Position numbers and translations under genes: made by a program
Part shown: one piece after another, positions 36,435 to 47,419 of the stretch
Layout of the letters: each line of letters starts with the position of its first letter
How positions within the stretch are numbered: the first letter of the stretch is position 1
NCBI RefSeq assembly: GCF_910592395.1
Contig: NC_088321.1
Location: forward strand, 8,742,001-8,806,000
DNA from: Lineus longissimus
Lineage: Eukaryota > Nemertea > Pilidiophora > Heteronemertea > Lineidae
Reading direction: 5' to 3'
Length of the DNA stretch: 64,000 nucleotides
Notes under the pieces: model-generated
Seen by the model: the letters and a program-made list of their open reading frames with translations, nothing else
Databases searched by the model: none
Told to the model about the DNA's origin: nothing

Positions 36435-38765
36435 CTCATCTATTTTGGGTAATTGCATCATTATTTCTTTTTGTGATTGGTGATTTGTAAAATTGAGAAT
36501 GATTGAAAAATCAGTATTTTTTCACCCAAAGGCATGAGTGAACATTTGATGGCTAAACTTTAGAATTACCGATCGGATGTTCCTCCGCACTATATAAGTT
36601 GTGAATCGGTTTAAAGGGTTAGGGTTAGGGTTAGGCTACTTGTTCATTATTCGGTATTCATTCGCCCCTTAGACCTATACTTCCGATCGGGAATTCTAAA
36701 GTCGTTCCGGCCTGGTGTAATATTATTACGTACTTGATTGATGAAGGTAATATTAATTTCTTCAAATTTGAAGCATGACGTTAATGGAGTACCAGCACAA
36801 CTTCATTGACTGCTACGTGGCGCTGGTGGAAACTAAGGTATTGCATCGCTCATATCACTTGAAAAAAACATTTACCCTAGTTACGACCAAAGCTGCTTAG
36901 CAGAGGGCGATACCTCATCAGGAGCGCCACAATCATATCATTGGTGTGAAAGCATTTGTATGAAGTTTTTCAGTTCTCAATGTGTTCGAAACCTTAATTG
37001 TGAATTTGTGCACTTCGAATTCAAATTTACGTCACTACGTTAGTTTGACATCCATTGATGTCACGGTAATTTCACTGTTATGCTGTGCTGCTTTCAGGTT
37101 TAATGACACGAATGAGTACAAGTACATTACATTTTTCGACGAAGGCCTTCTGTAATTTCATACGCTTCTTACGGTTAGTATTGATTCATAATTTCTAGTA
37201 AAAAAGTTAATTTTGAAAGTGAAAAATATGTTACAATACAATAGACCTGCAAATACCATATACGCAAGTTTTGAACAAATATCACACATATTCCCCAGTT
37301 GACTTGTGATGATATTGATAATGGTGGTGGTGGTGTTATCATGTACATGGCTTCTAACGTAGTAAGTGTTTTCTTTTCAGCAACATTCAATAGATTTATT
37401 TACTGTATTATCATTTCGACCAAGGCGAATTCGACACTTCAATTACACAAGGTTAGTAACTTTTGTTCACAAAATCCAAATGGAGGCAAATACAGAACAA
37501 TCAAACTTAGTCATTCCAGTCAGTTACTGAAGCACAGTGAAAACTGTCGGGAGCAGTGCAACTGATGGCATGTCAAACTTCCAGTGACTGTCCCTGTCCA
37601 TATATTTCAAGACAGTACAAATCTTGTAATCATTTTGTTTATGCAATGTACGTTATTATGTATCATTTCAGCACAATCAAACTTAGTCATTCCAGTCAGT
37701 TACTGAAGCACAGCGAAAACTGTCTGAATTAGTGCTGCTGATGGCATGTAATTACTCTACTACCACTACCAGTGACAGTCAATGTCCAAATATTTTCAAG
37801 TGTGCGAAATTAGTACTCGTCTACTTCTTAGTGTTATTTGAATGCAATGTATGTTATAAAAATATTTTTTCAACACTATATCAACATTCTCATTCCTGTC
37901 AGTTTCTGAAAATCAGCTAAAGCATTCGCTACCAATGCAGCTGATAACAGCAATTCTTTTTGTTCCCAATGCCCATCCATGACAATATATTTCACGCATG
38001 TGACAATCATGTAATCATCCTGTTTTTTGTGTTCTATTCATGCAATAAATAAATTCAGTATTTTCAAATCATTGGTGCTACAAAACTATTCTCATTATAG
38101 ATTATTCATATTTTATAAAATGCTGTCATGTCAAATTTTGTGTCCTATAAATCATAATGAAGTCGGCATTTTATATACAACTTTTGTACTCCTCCTAAAT
38201 AAACATACAAATCTTGTTTTATGTAAACTTTGTATATGTGACCCGTCACAGCAAAACCAGGCGCATGTCGCTCTGAGCTTGGCAGGTTGAGACGGACTGT
38301 TCTAATCTTTCATTAGCGACACCATTTCTTACCAGAGTGCCTCCTTCATTCATTCATCTTGTACTTTAACTCAAGATACCCATCTTTGAATATTTTTAGT
38401 ATACCAAGTACTACAATGTCAATGTATTGAAGTCATGTTCTTGTAGTGTTATTGGCTTTCTATTATCTTGTCAAAATACCACTTGGTTCTCGCAAAATCT
38501 CAATAAAAACAAATGCTATTGCATGTATTGCATATTCTAACAGCTATCCACTGTATCGATTTATCCATCATCTGTAGTATTTGTCACAAAAATGTTATAT
38601 TATGTAAATCATATTTCATTACATAATGCACACTGCCAATTACTGCTGAACCATTCATATGTCATTTAAATAAATAATTTTCAACTTTTTAAAACCGTCT
38701 TATAGTACTGTTCTTGTCACTTAGCTGAACCAATTGCTCTATAGCATGAAATTTCCAGAAATGCC
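36435..38765. other. No gene; short telomere-like run and a duplicated block
   Basis: GGGTTAGGGTTAGGGTTAGG lies near 36616. CTTAGTCATTCCAGTCAGTT with ACTGAAGCACAG occurs at about 37507 and 37682, then a worn third version near 37890. This is a tandem repeat of about 180 bp. Confidence 0.5.
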
Positions 38766-38769
38766 CCAG

Positions 38770-39315
38770 GGACTGAAAAGTGCTGTTTTAACAGAGAGGT
38801 GTCCTAAACTGAGAAGTCGAGTTGAATGGAAACAACCAATTTGAAACCAAAAACTACTGTCCTTATAAAGAGGTTGTCCTCAATAGAAAGGTGTCCACAA
38901 AAAGTAGGTCCACTGTATATGAAAGTACAAACCCTGGTACATGTAGTGACATCATCTACTCCTCGATGTGGACACCTGCAAATGCAGCGACAATGTCACA
39001 TCAGTTATTTAATTCATCGTCCTTTGTGCAGATGGCACCACCCATCAAACATGTTGGTGACGAATAGTGTCGCAGCATTTCGTCACCGAGCTTTCACGAA
39101 AATGCACTGTCATTCATTCAGCCGTAAGTGTAAGACTGTAGGGTTGTTTCCAACCAAAACATGTTCGAAATGTGTCAAGCATTCGGAACACCCAAAGACT
39201 GATTAGAGAAGTCAAAATTGAATGGAAACAACCAATTTGGAACCAAAACTAGTGTCCTTATTGGAAAGGTTGTCTTTAATAGAGAGGTGTCTACTAACGG
39301 AGGTTCCACTGTATA
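38770..39315 (+). repeat. Two CTCTCTATTA-family copies with a spacer
   Basis: AGAGAGGTGTCCTAAACTGA with GAATGGAAACAACCAATTTG (38795-38915) and a second GAATGGAAACAACCAATTTG (from about 39220) ending GGAGGTTCCACTGTATA. The spacer holds a 126-codon frame with KCKTVGLFPTKTCSKC. It has four Cys but no clear domain. Confidence 0.6.
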
Positions 39316-39329
39316 ATATGTAAAGTCAA

Positions 39330-39560
39330 GGACTTAGTGAGCCCCCCTTTAGGTCGGGGGAGCTCCCCCGAACCCCCCTACGAGCATATGTTAAGTGCAA
39401 GCTCTAACAACTACAGCTGTTACAATGGGGGGACACCCCCAAACCCCCCTCCGTCGACATAGGTTTTTACCAGTGCGTTGGGGGGAAGCTCCCCCCAAAC
39501 CCCCCCGGTGGACAGTCAACTAGCCCTTCTGTGTCATACTGCTGGAGGGGGGGGTGCGAT
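39330..39560. repeat. GC-rich repeat with GGGGGAGCTCCCCC palindromes
   Basis: Three units share GGGGAAGCTCCCCCCAAACC or close variants: near 39355-39378, 39427-39449 and 39480-39506. The units can form strong hairpins and carry G-runs. Confidence 0.65.
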
Positions 39561-39564
39561 GGGA

Positions 39565-42145
39565 CCATCCATATAGTTCCTTCCGACACATTTTTGTTTT
39601 GGTAATGTAATACATTGTGATTGTCCTTATTCACGGGAATCGGGCGTTTCCAGTGATATACGACACAAATAGGTTGTCCTCATGCATTCACTTTGGAAAC
39701 GCATTTTAAAATAGATGTTACGTCCTGGTAATGGGGCACGTCATCATCGCGTACATTTGGGAAAAACTCCCTAACGAGACCGGAGCAGACGGCTGAAAGT
39801 AGTTTATTTATTGGCCGCTAGGGTGCAGAATGTCGCTCACCCGAATTTTTCACGCAACTTTTGCTAAATAGAGCTAGTTCTAGTTTGTGATTCATTTTGA
39901 TACTTCAGATTTGGGCAGAAGACCAATATAACTTAGTCGTCAGTGTGGTTTTAAGCTGGAAAAACGTATTTGTTTTTCTTAAAGTGCCTTTTTTGGACGG
40001 GTGTGTGCGATTGTTTTGTTTTTATGTCACGTGACCTCGATCATGTCGACACAAAATTGAAATAAACCACCCTTTTCTGTCATTATTTAGGACGGATATT
40101 TCTCTGATAAAAATATTAATATAATTGGCCAATTTCTTAGGCATACGATGTAGCGTAGCGAATTCCCATGAAGATTTAAATTAATTTAAATTAATTTCAA
40201 CCAATGGGATAGCAACCACCACCGGAAGATCGCGGAGAAATCGGTAAACTCAACGGAGTTAATTCAGAAAAATACCAAAAAAAATTGTTTGTAGGATATA
40301 CAATATTTACTCTCTTTATTTCTCATCAAATCAGTATATACTCCCACACACACGTGTATCTTAAGAGCCCCTCCTAAAGGGGGGCTTATAATGTAGGAAC
40401 CCTGGTTGTGACATTGTCCACTCCTCCAGCTGCACACCACCAATTCCACAACAATGTCACACCAGTTATTTAGTTCATCATGCTTATGGTCATTGTACTT
40501 TCATCTTATGTAAAATGTAACTTTTTACACGGTTTCAATAAACGATTTGTAATTTGTAATTTGTAAATTATAAATTTCACTAATAATTTGACGCCGCCAA
40601 TTCCACTGGTCTTCGAAATACGTAAGCTACACTGTTGACGACTATGACACTCCTCACAAACCACATTGTGAATCAGACGCCGATAGGCTTGTCTTTTTTT
40701 ACCTTTTTATTGGTCATCCATTGCAGGACCAAATTCTTTCGTAGCCTATGTCTAATATCATGTGTTATTGGTAATTGATATCATTTTATAGATGTATTAT
40801 TCTCATTATTTTATCATCATCATCATTAAGGCGTCATGGTATGTTGGCCTTTTGAAATCTTGCTATAATAAACTTAATAATCAATAGTAACGATGTATGT
40901 AGACGTCTATATATTGCATAATTATTGATTGTGACCGTCTGTAGCTCTAATAGGGCATGCAAATTTGCAATAATATGGGGAACTGCAGTATTTCTCTGAA
41001 GGAGAAAAGCTTGATAGGTTATATCCGGTACGCGCGAGACTACCGCAAAGACTTATGGGTACGTACTGCCAGCTCCCCCGGTCTGTACATCTTGATTGTC
41101 GTATAACAGTTTCGAGAATTCCATTGATAACAATATAGTCCCCAGACGGGATCTGGGGCCTATAATTAGACAGTCAACTTTGGCCGGGATTGAATTAATT
41201 TACTTTCAGCATCCCATAGACAGTCACATGACAGTAATGTGACTGTTGGTCTAGCAAAAACTTAGGTGAAAAATAAAGCTACCAATGCAAAGCCAAACAT
41301 CATGAACATGTAAAAGTATCGTCATCCCTAAAATACGCAATCGCCGGCAAAAAGCGCACGCTCACCCTTGCGCGATCTCGAGATTGCCGCGTAATTATTG
41401 TTTTGAATATTGCGCCTATTTTCCCAGTTATTAGCCTATCGTCACCTTTGACATGTTCCCTCGCTAACTTTAACTTGCGCGCGCGCGCTGAGACAAGTTG
41501 CGATGACGTAACATTCGCTTCAGCCATTTCGATTTGTCAGGGAAGGTCTTCGCGGACTTCGTCCCTCTTTTTTGTGGGTTTTTTGTAACTCTTTATGGTT
41601 TGAATCGGGAGGTTTCAAGATTCAGGTAAAAGCAAAATATGTAGGCCTATAGAAACCCCTAGCCCACTGTCATTCAGAATAGTTAAAGGTGTACATCAGA
41701 ATCAAGGTTTGATTGTCCGTTGTCTTGAATGCTTCGCCAGAAGTTTCGATGAGTGCGCGCCTCGTGCGATGCGTACATCATGCATTGAGCATGCACTCTG
41801 TGTACAGGAGCAACGTCTCCCAGCGATTTTACAGTACCAATATCCTTATGTCATGTACTAAGTTGTGAGAATATTTAGGACTGCTTTCAATGATCTGTGT
41901 GACAGTAATATGTAGGTTTTAGTTCTCCGTGTAAGAGACATTTGTATACTACAAGTATGGTTGTGATGTACTGTTTCTGATTGTGACACATGTTTGTACT
42001 ATTTCAGAAAACCCCATGTTATGGTGTTAAAAAGAAGATTAGAAATCGACTCCCGAATTGTTGAGTTTTCCATCCCTGTCTCCACCAATTATAGGATCCT
42101 AAGAATGCGCAGCGCATCTTAAGATGGCGCTAATCGGTAATTAGC
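39565..42145. other. No gene accepted; LINE-like 3' tail near 40.5 kb
   Basis: At 40440-40575 TTCAATAAACGATTTGTAAT leads into (TTTGTAA)n, as at LINE or SINE 3' ends. Upstream, ACAATGTCACACCAGTTATT is shared with 38.99 kb. A minus-strand 75-codon frame at 41300-41527 has no domain. Confidence 0.4.
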
Positions 42146-43084
42146 GCAGAACACATGTGCTGTTGTGGGGTGAAGCAGGTGCTGGCAAAGCTTGACGATC
42201 CAGCTTTGGCAGGGGCCCATTTAGGGTGTGTTACCAACCACTCAGGTTTGGCAGGGATTTAGTTGAAGCCCTACTACTATACAGCAATTAGTGAATATAG
42301 TTGTAATAGTATTTCCTGATCTCCATGCATTACAAAGTATGTTTCTTTATATTTTCAGGAAATATCGCTATGTGGCATACCGCCAATTCGTCAGGTGGTG
42401 CTGGGATTACCTTGGAACGGAGGTCAGGGTGGTAGTTCCGACCTGCATGATGATCAAAGTTCGTGAAGCATTCCCGTCTACAGCTTGCTACAAGGGTTTC
42501 GAGCTCGCTGGCGAGGATTGAACATTGTTCGATTTGGAACTCTCTCTCTTACCTTGCTCTGGGACATTGAAACGCCTGTAGTATTTCGCCATGGCCTCTT
42601 CCTTGGTTAGGCGTATAAATTGTGAGGACAGTGGTGGTGGCACCTATTTCATCAACTTCAGTGGAGAACTTGGCTGGGTCATTGATAACGTCATCACATA
42701 GTGTTTTCATCAGAGACATAGCATAACCTGAAGTAAATTGACCAACTTATTTTATTCGTCCATTCCTGCAGGGTTGTTAAATATTGTAAATAGTCATCAG
42801 CTTTCCGGTATATAGATTATTGAACAAAGGTTAATTTTTTCAACAAATGTTAATTTTGTCTTATATATTTTTGCCTTCTCATTTTAGACTGATTGTGGCA
42901 TATTTACCATATGTGGCTTGCACTTTCTTCCTTTGAATGCTGTAGCCGCCCTTCTTGTTTTTATACTTTGGAAAGGTTATTGTGCATGTCTCATCCCCTA
43001 TCACTGTTTTCGTTATAATGGAGAGCTGCGAGTGCTGGCCTGTAAGAAAATTAAAATTGTCGGGTCAATAGGTCTACCTTTTGG

Positions 43085-43125
43085 TCCTGGTGGGTGGGGG
43101 GGGGGGGGGGGGGGGGAGGGGCAGT
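43085..43125 (+). repeat. Long G-run, possible G-quadruplex
   Basis: GGTGGGTG followed by about 22 G's and GAGGGGCAG. Only a sequence-composition feature. Confidence 0.5.
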
Positions 43126-43261
43126 ACAGCACTTTTTGTGCCAAATCTGTATGACAAATGTGTTAAATTGTAGATCAAAGGAGAATTGTAAAGCATATAA
43201 TCTTTATTAATTACGTACATCAAAATAATCAAACATGATTGCCATTGGCCAATTCCTTTAA

Positions 43262-43579
43262 TTGCACCCAGTAAAAACTGGGGATTAAGATAAAACACTT
43301 GCATGATGCAATTAACAAGAATTAGTATGTGCACTCTAAAAATCCAATTGTCCCTTAATTGCCATTCAAAACATTGAATTATCACCTTAATAAAGGAGAT
43401 TGTTTATTAGTGTCCTTTATTCAACTGCTCATTTAATGTTTTGAAGCTATTTATTGGCAATTAAGGGACAATTGGATAATTTTAGACAGACTCCTTTGTT
43501 CCCAGTCCACAAGAAGCCATTTTCTTATTAATTGCATCATGGAAGTGTTATCTGCATATCCAGTTTTAACTGGGTGCAA
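43262..43579. mobile_element. Foldback MITE with TTAA flanks
   Basis: The 318-bp segment starts TTGCACCCAGTAAAAACTGG and ends CCAGTTTTAACTGGGTGCAA, flanked by TTAA at 43258-43261 and 43580-43583. A second internal inverted pair, CCAATTGTCCCTTAATTGCC and GGCAATTAAGGGACAATTGG, makes it almost palindromic throughout. TTAA duplication suggests piggyBac-type mobilisation. No protein is encoded. Confidence 0.8.
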
Positions 43580-43762
43580 TTAAGAAGAGGTCTTCTGAAC
43601 TTCCCACAAAAAGTCCAGACGTAACAGAGACAAGGTTCTTCTCAACCTTTGGTTTCTTGGCTCTAATTGCTTGCTCAAAGTGTCAGGTGGTATTATAACA
43701 ACCCTGAGTGTGGGAAGTTCCTCATTCTCTTCAAAGTGACCGATGCTGATACAACTGGAATC

Positions 43763-45076
43763 ATGGCTGAATTTATAACATCCGAGCGAGGAAAAGATAA
43801 GCTGCTGTACGACGGTTACGTATACGCAAGACAGAAACCGAACTTCATGGATTTGCGAACAGAGATCCAAATGTATAGCCAGAGTAACGACAGATGGTCT
43901 AAGTGTAGTAAAGGCCATGAATCAGCATACACATGCTCCAAACCGACCAAACCACACAAGAGACAATCCAGCAGGTCTTGACAGAGAATGTTGGTAACCT
44001 TGGTGAAGGGGCTGCTGTGCTGCTACCGAATATTGCCAATATGAGGAGAGTTCTGCGAATGCAACGACAAATGGCGACGCAGCCTGAACCCCAGCCACAA
44101 AATGCCATGAACATGGAGATTCCTGAACGATATACTCAAACTCTACGTGGAGAATTGTTCCTGCAGTTCGATAGTGGAGTCGGCGATCCAAATCGCATGC
44201 TGATATTTTGTACGCAAAGGAATCTGGAAATATTGGCGTATTATGAAGATTGGTTTGCTGATGGCACTTTTAAAACAGTTCCGCTCATCTTCTTCCAGTT
44301 GTTCACCATCCATGTCTTGCTGAATGACTCTGTGACTGCATGTATTTATGCGTTGCTACCAAACAAAACTCAGGAGACCTACGCTCGGCTTTTCACCACC
44401 ATAAGACAATTAATTCCCAATGCAAATCCAGAAAAATTTTGGTGGACATGGAAAGGGCAGCTTCAAATGCAGCTTCAGAAATCTTTCCAAATGTCGATAT
44501 CAAATACTGCTTTTACCACTTGTCCCAAGCAGTATGGAAGAAGATTCATGAACAAGGTCTTGCCGTGGATTACCGTGAGGATGACAAGTTTGCGCTTAAT
44601 CTGAGAATGCTGACTGCACTGGCTTTTGTCCCAGTCGATGATGTCATTGAAAGTTATGAAGCCTTGCAACCACATATTCCAAATGCTGCTGAACCAGTTG
44701 TACGATATTTCGAATCAACATACATTGGAGAGAGAAGACGCCAGAGACGTAGAAATCCAATGTATCATATCTCCAAGTGGAACGTGTATGATAAAACCTT
44801 CCGAGAACCAACAATGCCATCGAGGGCTGGCATCGCGGTTTCCAGTCGAATGTCGGAGCCTTCCACCCAAACATCTGGGAATTCATTGATGTGATTCGCC
44901 GTGAACAAAGTCTTAATGAGTTGAAGATTACACAAATTCTTGGTGAACATCAGCCTCCCCAACAACGTCGTGAGAATCGTGACTGTCAAAGGAAAATTGC
45001 TGCTATCGTGCAGGATTATGACAATCGTGATATTGTGGGATACCTGAGAGCAATTGCACACAATCTTCGGATGTGA
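43763..45076 (+). pseudogene. FLYWCH/MULE transposase, frameshifted
   Basis: ATG at 43763 opens MAEFITSERGKDKLLYDGYV, the start of a FLYWCH zinc finger. The finger continues one frame on as SWICEQRSKCIARV with a terminal NQHTHAP (C2H2 ligands visible). The MULE transposase core follows: YYEDWFADGTFKTVP (first Asp, 44260), VDMERAASNAA (second Asp, 44445), KYCFYHLSQAVWKKI and TNNAIEGWHRGF (Glu, 44822), ending RAIAHNLRM and TGA. Reading needs frames 2, 3, 1, 3 and 2 in turn, with shifts near 43.83, 43.95, 44.44 and 44.81 kb. The three catalytic residues therefore fall in three different frames. The protein would cut and paste the surrounding element, but this copy is inactive unless the shifts are sequencing errors. 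Confidence 0.85.
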
Positions 45077-45079
45077 ACA

Positions 45080-45770
45080 GATTTGTGAACTCTTAAGGCC
45101 TGCATGACAAAAGTCGAAATATAGTACATTTTACAAGAATTGACCTAGCTATATAACTAAATATCGAAATGTCTTAGTAATGTCAAACAGACTATATTTC
45201 AAAATTTGTCATGCAGTGTATGAATAATGAAGGACTTTATAAAGTTGGTGACTGTTGTGGAATACCTGAGAGCATTTGAATACATGGGTGTCTCAAGTTT
45301 GCTCTTGTTGTCTTGAATTAGTATGAACTGTTTGAGACAGTGAATGAAGAATTTAAAAAATTTCCTTTCAATTGTACATATTTATCAGGACACAGTTGCT
45401 CAATCAACATTAACCAATCATCCGAGTGTTATCTTAAAATGTTGGCATTATCTCTTTATTAATGTAAAATACCAAGGCGAAATGGCTGAACAGCAATGTT
45501 GGTGCAAATTGTGCAACCCAGGGCCATATACATTTGTACGGCAGATTTGCATATATCCAGAAAATTTATTTAAAAGACAATGAAAGATACCGACATACTT
45601 GTAAACAGCAGTTTTGGTAAAATTATCTTTTCGTATCAATACATTTTCTATTGTACATGTAATTGTTGTAAATTTGCTTTTCTTTTAATTCCCTCTATTT
45701 TGTTGAATACGAGAGATTAAGGCCAGTCTTGAAATATTTTTGTTTGCACATGCCTACTCAAATAATGTTA
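45080..45770. other. No recognisable gene
   Basis: Noncoding AT-rich DNA following the transposase stop. An imperfect inverted pair lies at about 45100-45215: CATGACAAAAGTCGAAATAT and ATATTTCAAAATTTGTCATG. Confidence 0.45.
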
Positions 45771-45775
45771 TTCGG

Positions 45776-46413
45776 GAGTTTCCGCATCGCTTACGATTAC
45801 GATTACGATTACGATTTCAAAGTCGTAATCGTAATACTCTCAAAACCGGTGTAACATCTGTGGTTGTTCCCCATGTGTCAGTGTTTCCAAACAATAGGCA
45901 GCTAGAGAGACCACGACTTTTCAATAGGGGGGATACACAGAAAAACTTGTCAATCTATTTTTGAGCGTTCCCAAACAATGAGGGGAAACACTCAAAAACA
46001 GAAACACTCAAAAACATTACACCGGCATGAACCAGAAATTTTGTTTCCGCATTCACACCAACGACTTGGTGTAGTAGGCCCTATACTCTGCTCTCATGCT
46101 CTGGGTGCACTTTTCTCGGCGCTAAAACATGATCAAAATCGCCGTTGATCACATTAAATGCAGTTCCCATGTTTGACAGATATGTTCTAAAGTATTCTTC
46201 AATGAATATTTCACCTTGAATTTGATATGTAGCGTGGAAAATAGGCTCTTCGCTAATCCATGTAATCGTTTTTCGACTTACGAAGATCAGCCGGAATCCT
46301 CGTAAGAACGAGACGAAAGTACCATCGACGATTTCGTCGGGGATGACGTAGCACCAAAAATCGATGACGTCAAACACAAATCGTAATCGTAATCGTAAGC
46401 GATGCGGAAACTC
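45776..46413. mobile_element. 638-bp TIR element with hexamer-array ends
   Basis: It starts GAGTTTCCGCATCGC followed by four TTACGA units and ends with three inverted units (TCGTAA) and GCGATGCGGAAACTC. The inverted ends are exact over about 33 bp. A convincing target duplication was not found. A 98-codon minus-strand frame (46081-46377) fills half the interior. It lies inside the 12.76-kb MULE element. Confidence 0.75.
46081..46377 (-). CDS. Hypothetical 98-aa ORF in TIR element
   Basis: The frame starts MFDVIDFWCYVIPDEIV and ends FDHVLAPRKVHPEHESRV. It is rich in aromatic residues with no low-complexity repeat. No family is recognised and no promoter or splice evidence exists. Chance is possible for a frame this short. 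Confidence 0.25.
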   Translation of the reverse strand: MFDVIDFWCYVIPDEIVDGTFVSFLRGFRLIFVSRKTITWISEEPIFHATYQIQGEIFIEEYFRTYLSNMGTAFNVINGDFDHVLAPRKVHPEHESRV

Positions 46414-46612
46414 GCTAATGGCATTTATTTTACAATTTGCAAAATTTTGTTGAAGAATTTAGAGCTTTTCTTTCATTCTGACCAGTAAAAAAATATTACC
46501 CCTGCCTACCTCTACCTACTATGAAAATAGTGGAGTAGGTAACTAGCTAGTAGGGTAGTAAAGAGAGATGTTACACTGAATACTAGAAACTCATGTCAGA
46601 AACTTTCAACTT

Positions 46613-46862
46613 TTGTTAAATTTTCCGGGGACGAATTATCCGCGGGGACGAATTATCCTCCAGGACGAATTTTCCGAGGACGAATTTTCCTCAGGGACGA
46701 GTTATCTGGGGATGAATTTTCCTTGGGGGACGAATTATCCGGGGACGAATTTTCCTGAGGGACAAATTTTCCAGGGACGAATTTTCCTTGGGGACGAGTT
46801 TTCCGGGGACGAGTTTTCCGGGGATGAGTTTTCCGGGACATTTTCCGGGGACGAATTTTCCT
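46613..46862 (-). repeat. Right terminal array, inverted units
   Basis: Units such as GGGGACGAATTTTCC, GGGGACGAATTATCC and GGGGATGAGTTTTCC run head to tail, the reverse complement of the 34.1-kb array. Confidence 0.9.
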
Positions 46863-47280
46863 AGAGTTCTGCTATGCAGCTTTGGAGACAGTTCACTTCA
46901 CTACAAGGTAAGTCACCGTTTACCCACCTTTCTAAGTTGTTGGTATTTGATGCAAAAGTCTGATCTGGGTAGAGTATGGACGACCTAAAATTTGTTGAAA
47001 AGTCATTTTATTAGTTCATACCTACCCAGATCAGACTACCCGCCCTGCCTGTCCCACAGCAACGGGACTTACTCTTGCGCTCGAGTAGTAAGTACTAAAG
47101 TAATGGCGGCTTTCACAAGGCAGAGGCTGTATTGGGGCGCCGCCTAGGTGTAGCTACGTGAACTAGCTTATCATTTTACTATTATAAATAGATTATTTTT
47201 TCCTCGGGTGTGTCCAATAAGAGTACACATGCAAAAGTATGACCTGGGTAGGTATGAACTAATAAAATGACATTTTCCCG
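46863..47280 (+). mobile_element. Probable DIRS 3' terminal region
   Basis: Downstream of the MULE boundary, GTCTGATCTGGGTAG (about 46962) recurs inverted as CTACCCAGATCAGAC (about 47020) and again as TATGACCTGGGTAGGTATGA (about 47238). Nested inverted repeats like these fit the complex ends of DIRS elements. Assignment to the 33-kb fragment rests on position. Confidence 0.4.
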
Positions 47281-47419
47281 GGAAATGGAAATTCACCTTG
47301 TCTCTCGAAGTGAATGGGTGCACTGAACAAATTGTATTCCAAACCATAATGTCCTCCTTTGAGGTGGCAGGTGATTCACCTTGTCAGTCCCAGCTGATAC
47401 AGAGAGAAAGAAGACAATC

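Larger units (their letters stand above)
35384..42521 (+). pseudogene. P2X7 C-terminal-tail-like (P2XR7C) domain gene, partial
   Basis: Three pieces fit one gene. Exon 1 (35384-35579) encodes MADSHELSSSSSS, an acidic Ser-rich run and PYMFEPEYDSDD, the usual lead of invertebrate P2X7-tail-like proteins. It ends at CTG|GTGCGT. A middle piece (about 42150-42262) reads HMCCCGVKQVLAKLDD and GCVTNHSGLAGI, the Cys-rich zinc-binding part, after a possible acceptor GCGCAG. It then meets an in-frame TAG at 42260. The last exon (42359-42521, after ATATTTTCAG) reads YRYVAYRQFVRWCW, GTEVRVVVPTC and KVREAFPS, the characteristic C-terminal block, then TGA. Exon 1 and middle-piece phases agree (1 then 2). 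The CxCGNC segment expected between them was not found, and the TAG suggests decay. In vertebrate P2X7 this domain is the cytoplasmic zinc- and guanine-nucleotide-binding ballast. Standalone copies are of unknown function. The gene lies inside the 12.76-kb MULE element. Confidence 0.65.
34106..46862 (+). mobile_element. 12.76-kb Mutator-like (MULE) element with tandem-array inverted termini
   Basis: The left terminus GGTTACAGGAAAATTCG starts an array of TTCGTCCCC units. The right end carries the array inverted and ends GGGACGAATTTTCCT. Beyond the arrays the inverted similarity continues: TTGAAAGTTTCTGAC, then CCTACTAGCTAGTTACCTAC at 34.78 kb faces GTAGGTAACTAGCTAGTAGG at 46.53 kb. A MULE transposase remnant lies inside. 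A deletion derivative at 57.1 kb shows a 9-bp target duplication, expected for Mutator-like elements. Flanking 34097-34105 (GGGGTTCTT) and 46863-46871 (AGAGTTCTG) match 6 of 9, a possible worn duplication. The element appears inserted in the DIRS 3' end. Secondary insertions are listed separately. Confidence 0.7.

Noticed and set aside
36610-36640. Interstitial telomere
   Set aside because: Only about three TTAGGG units are present, which occurs by chance or as a trivial microsatellite.
41300-41588. Divergent small genes at a GC-rich ATGACGTAA site
   Set aside because: Both frames are short, lack domains and have no splice signals. Composition alone is not enough.
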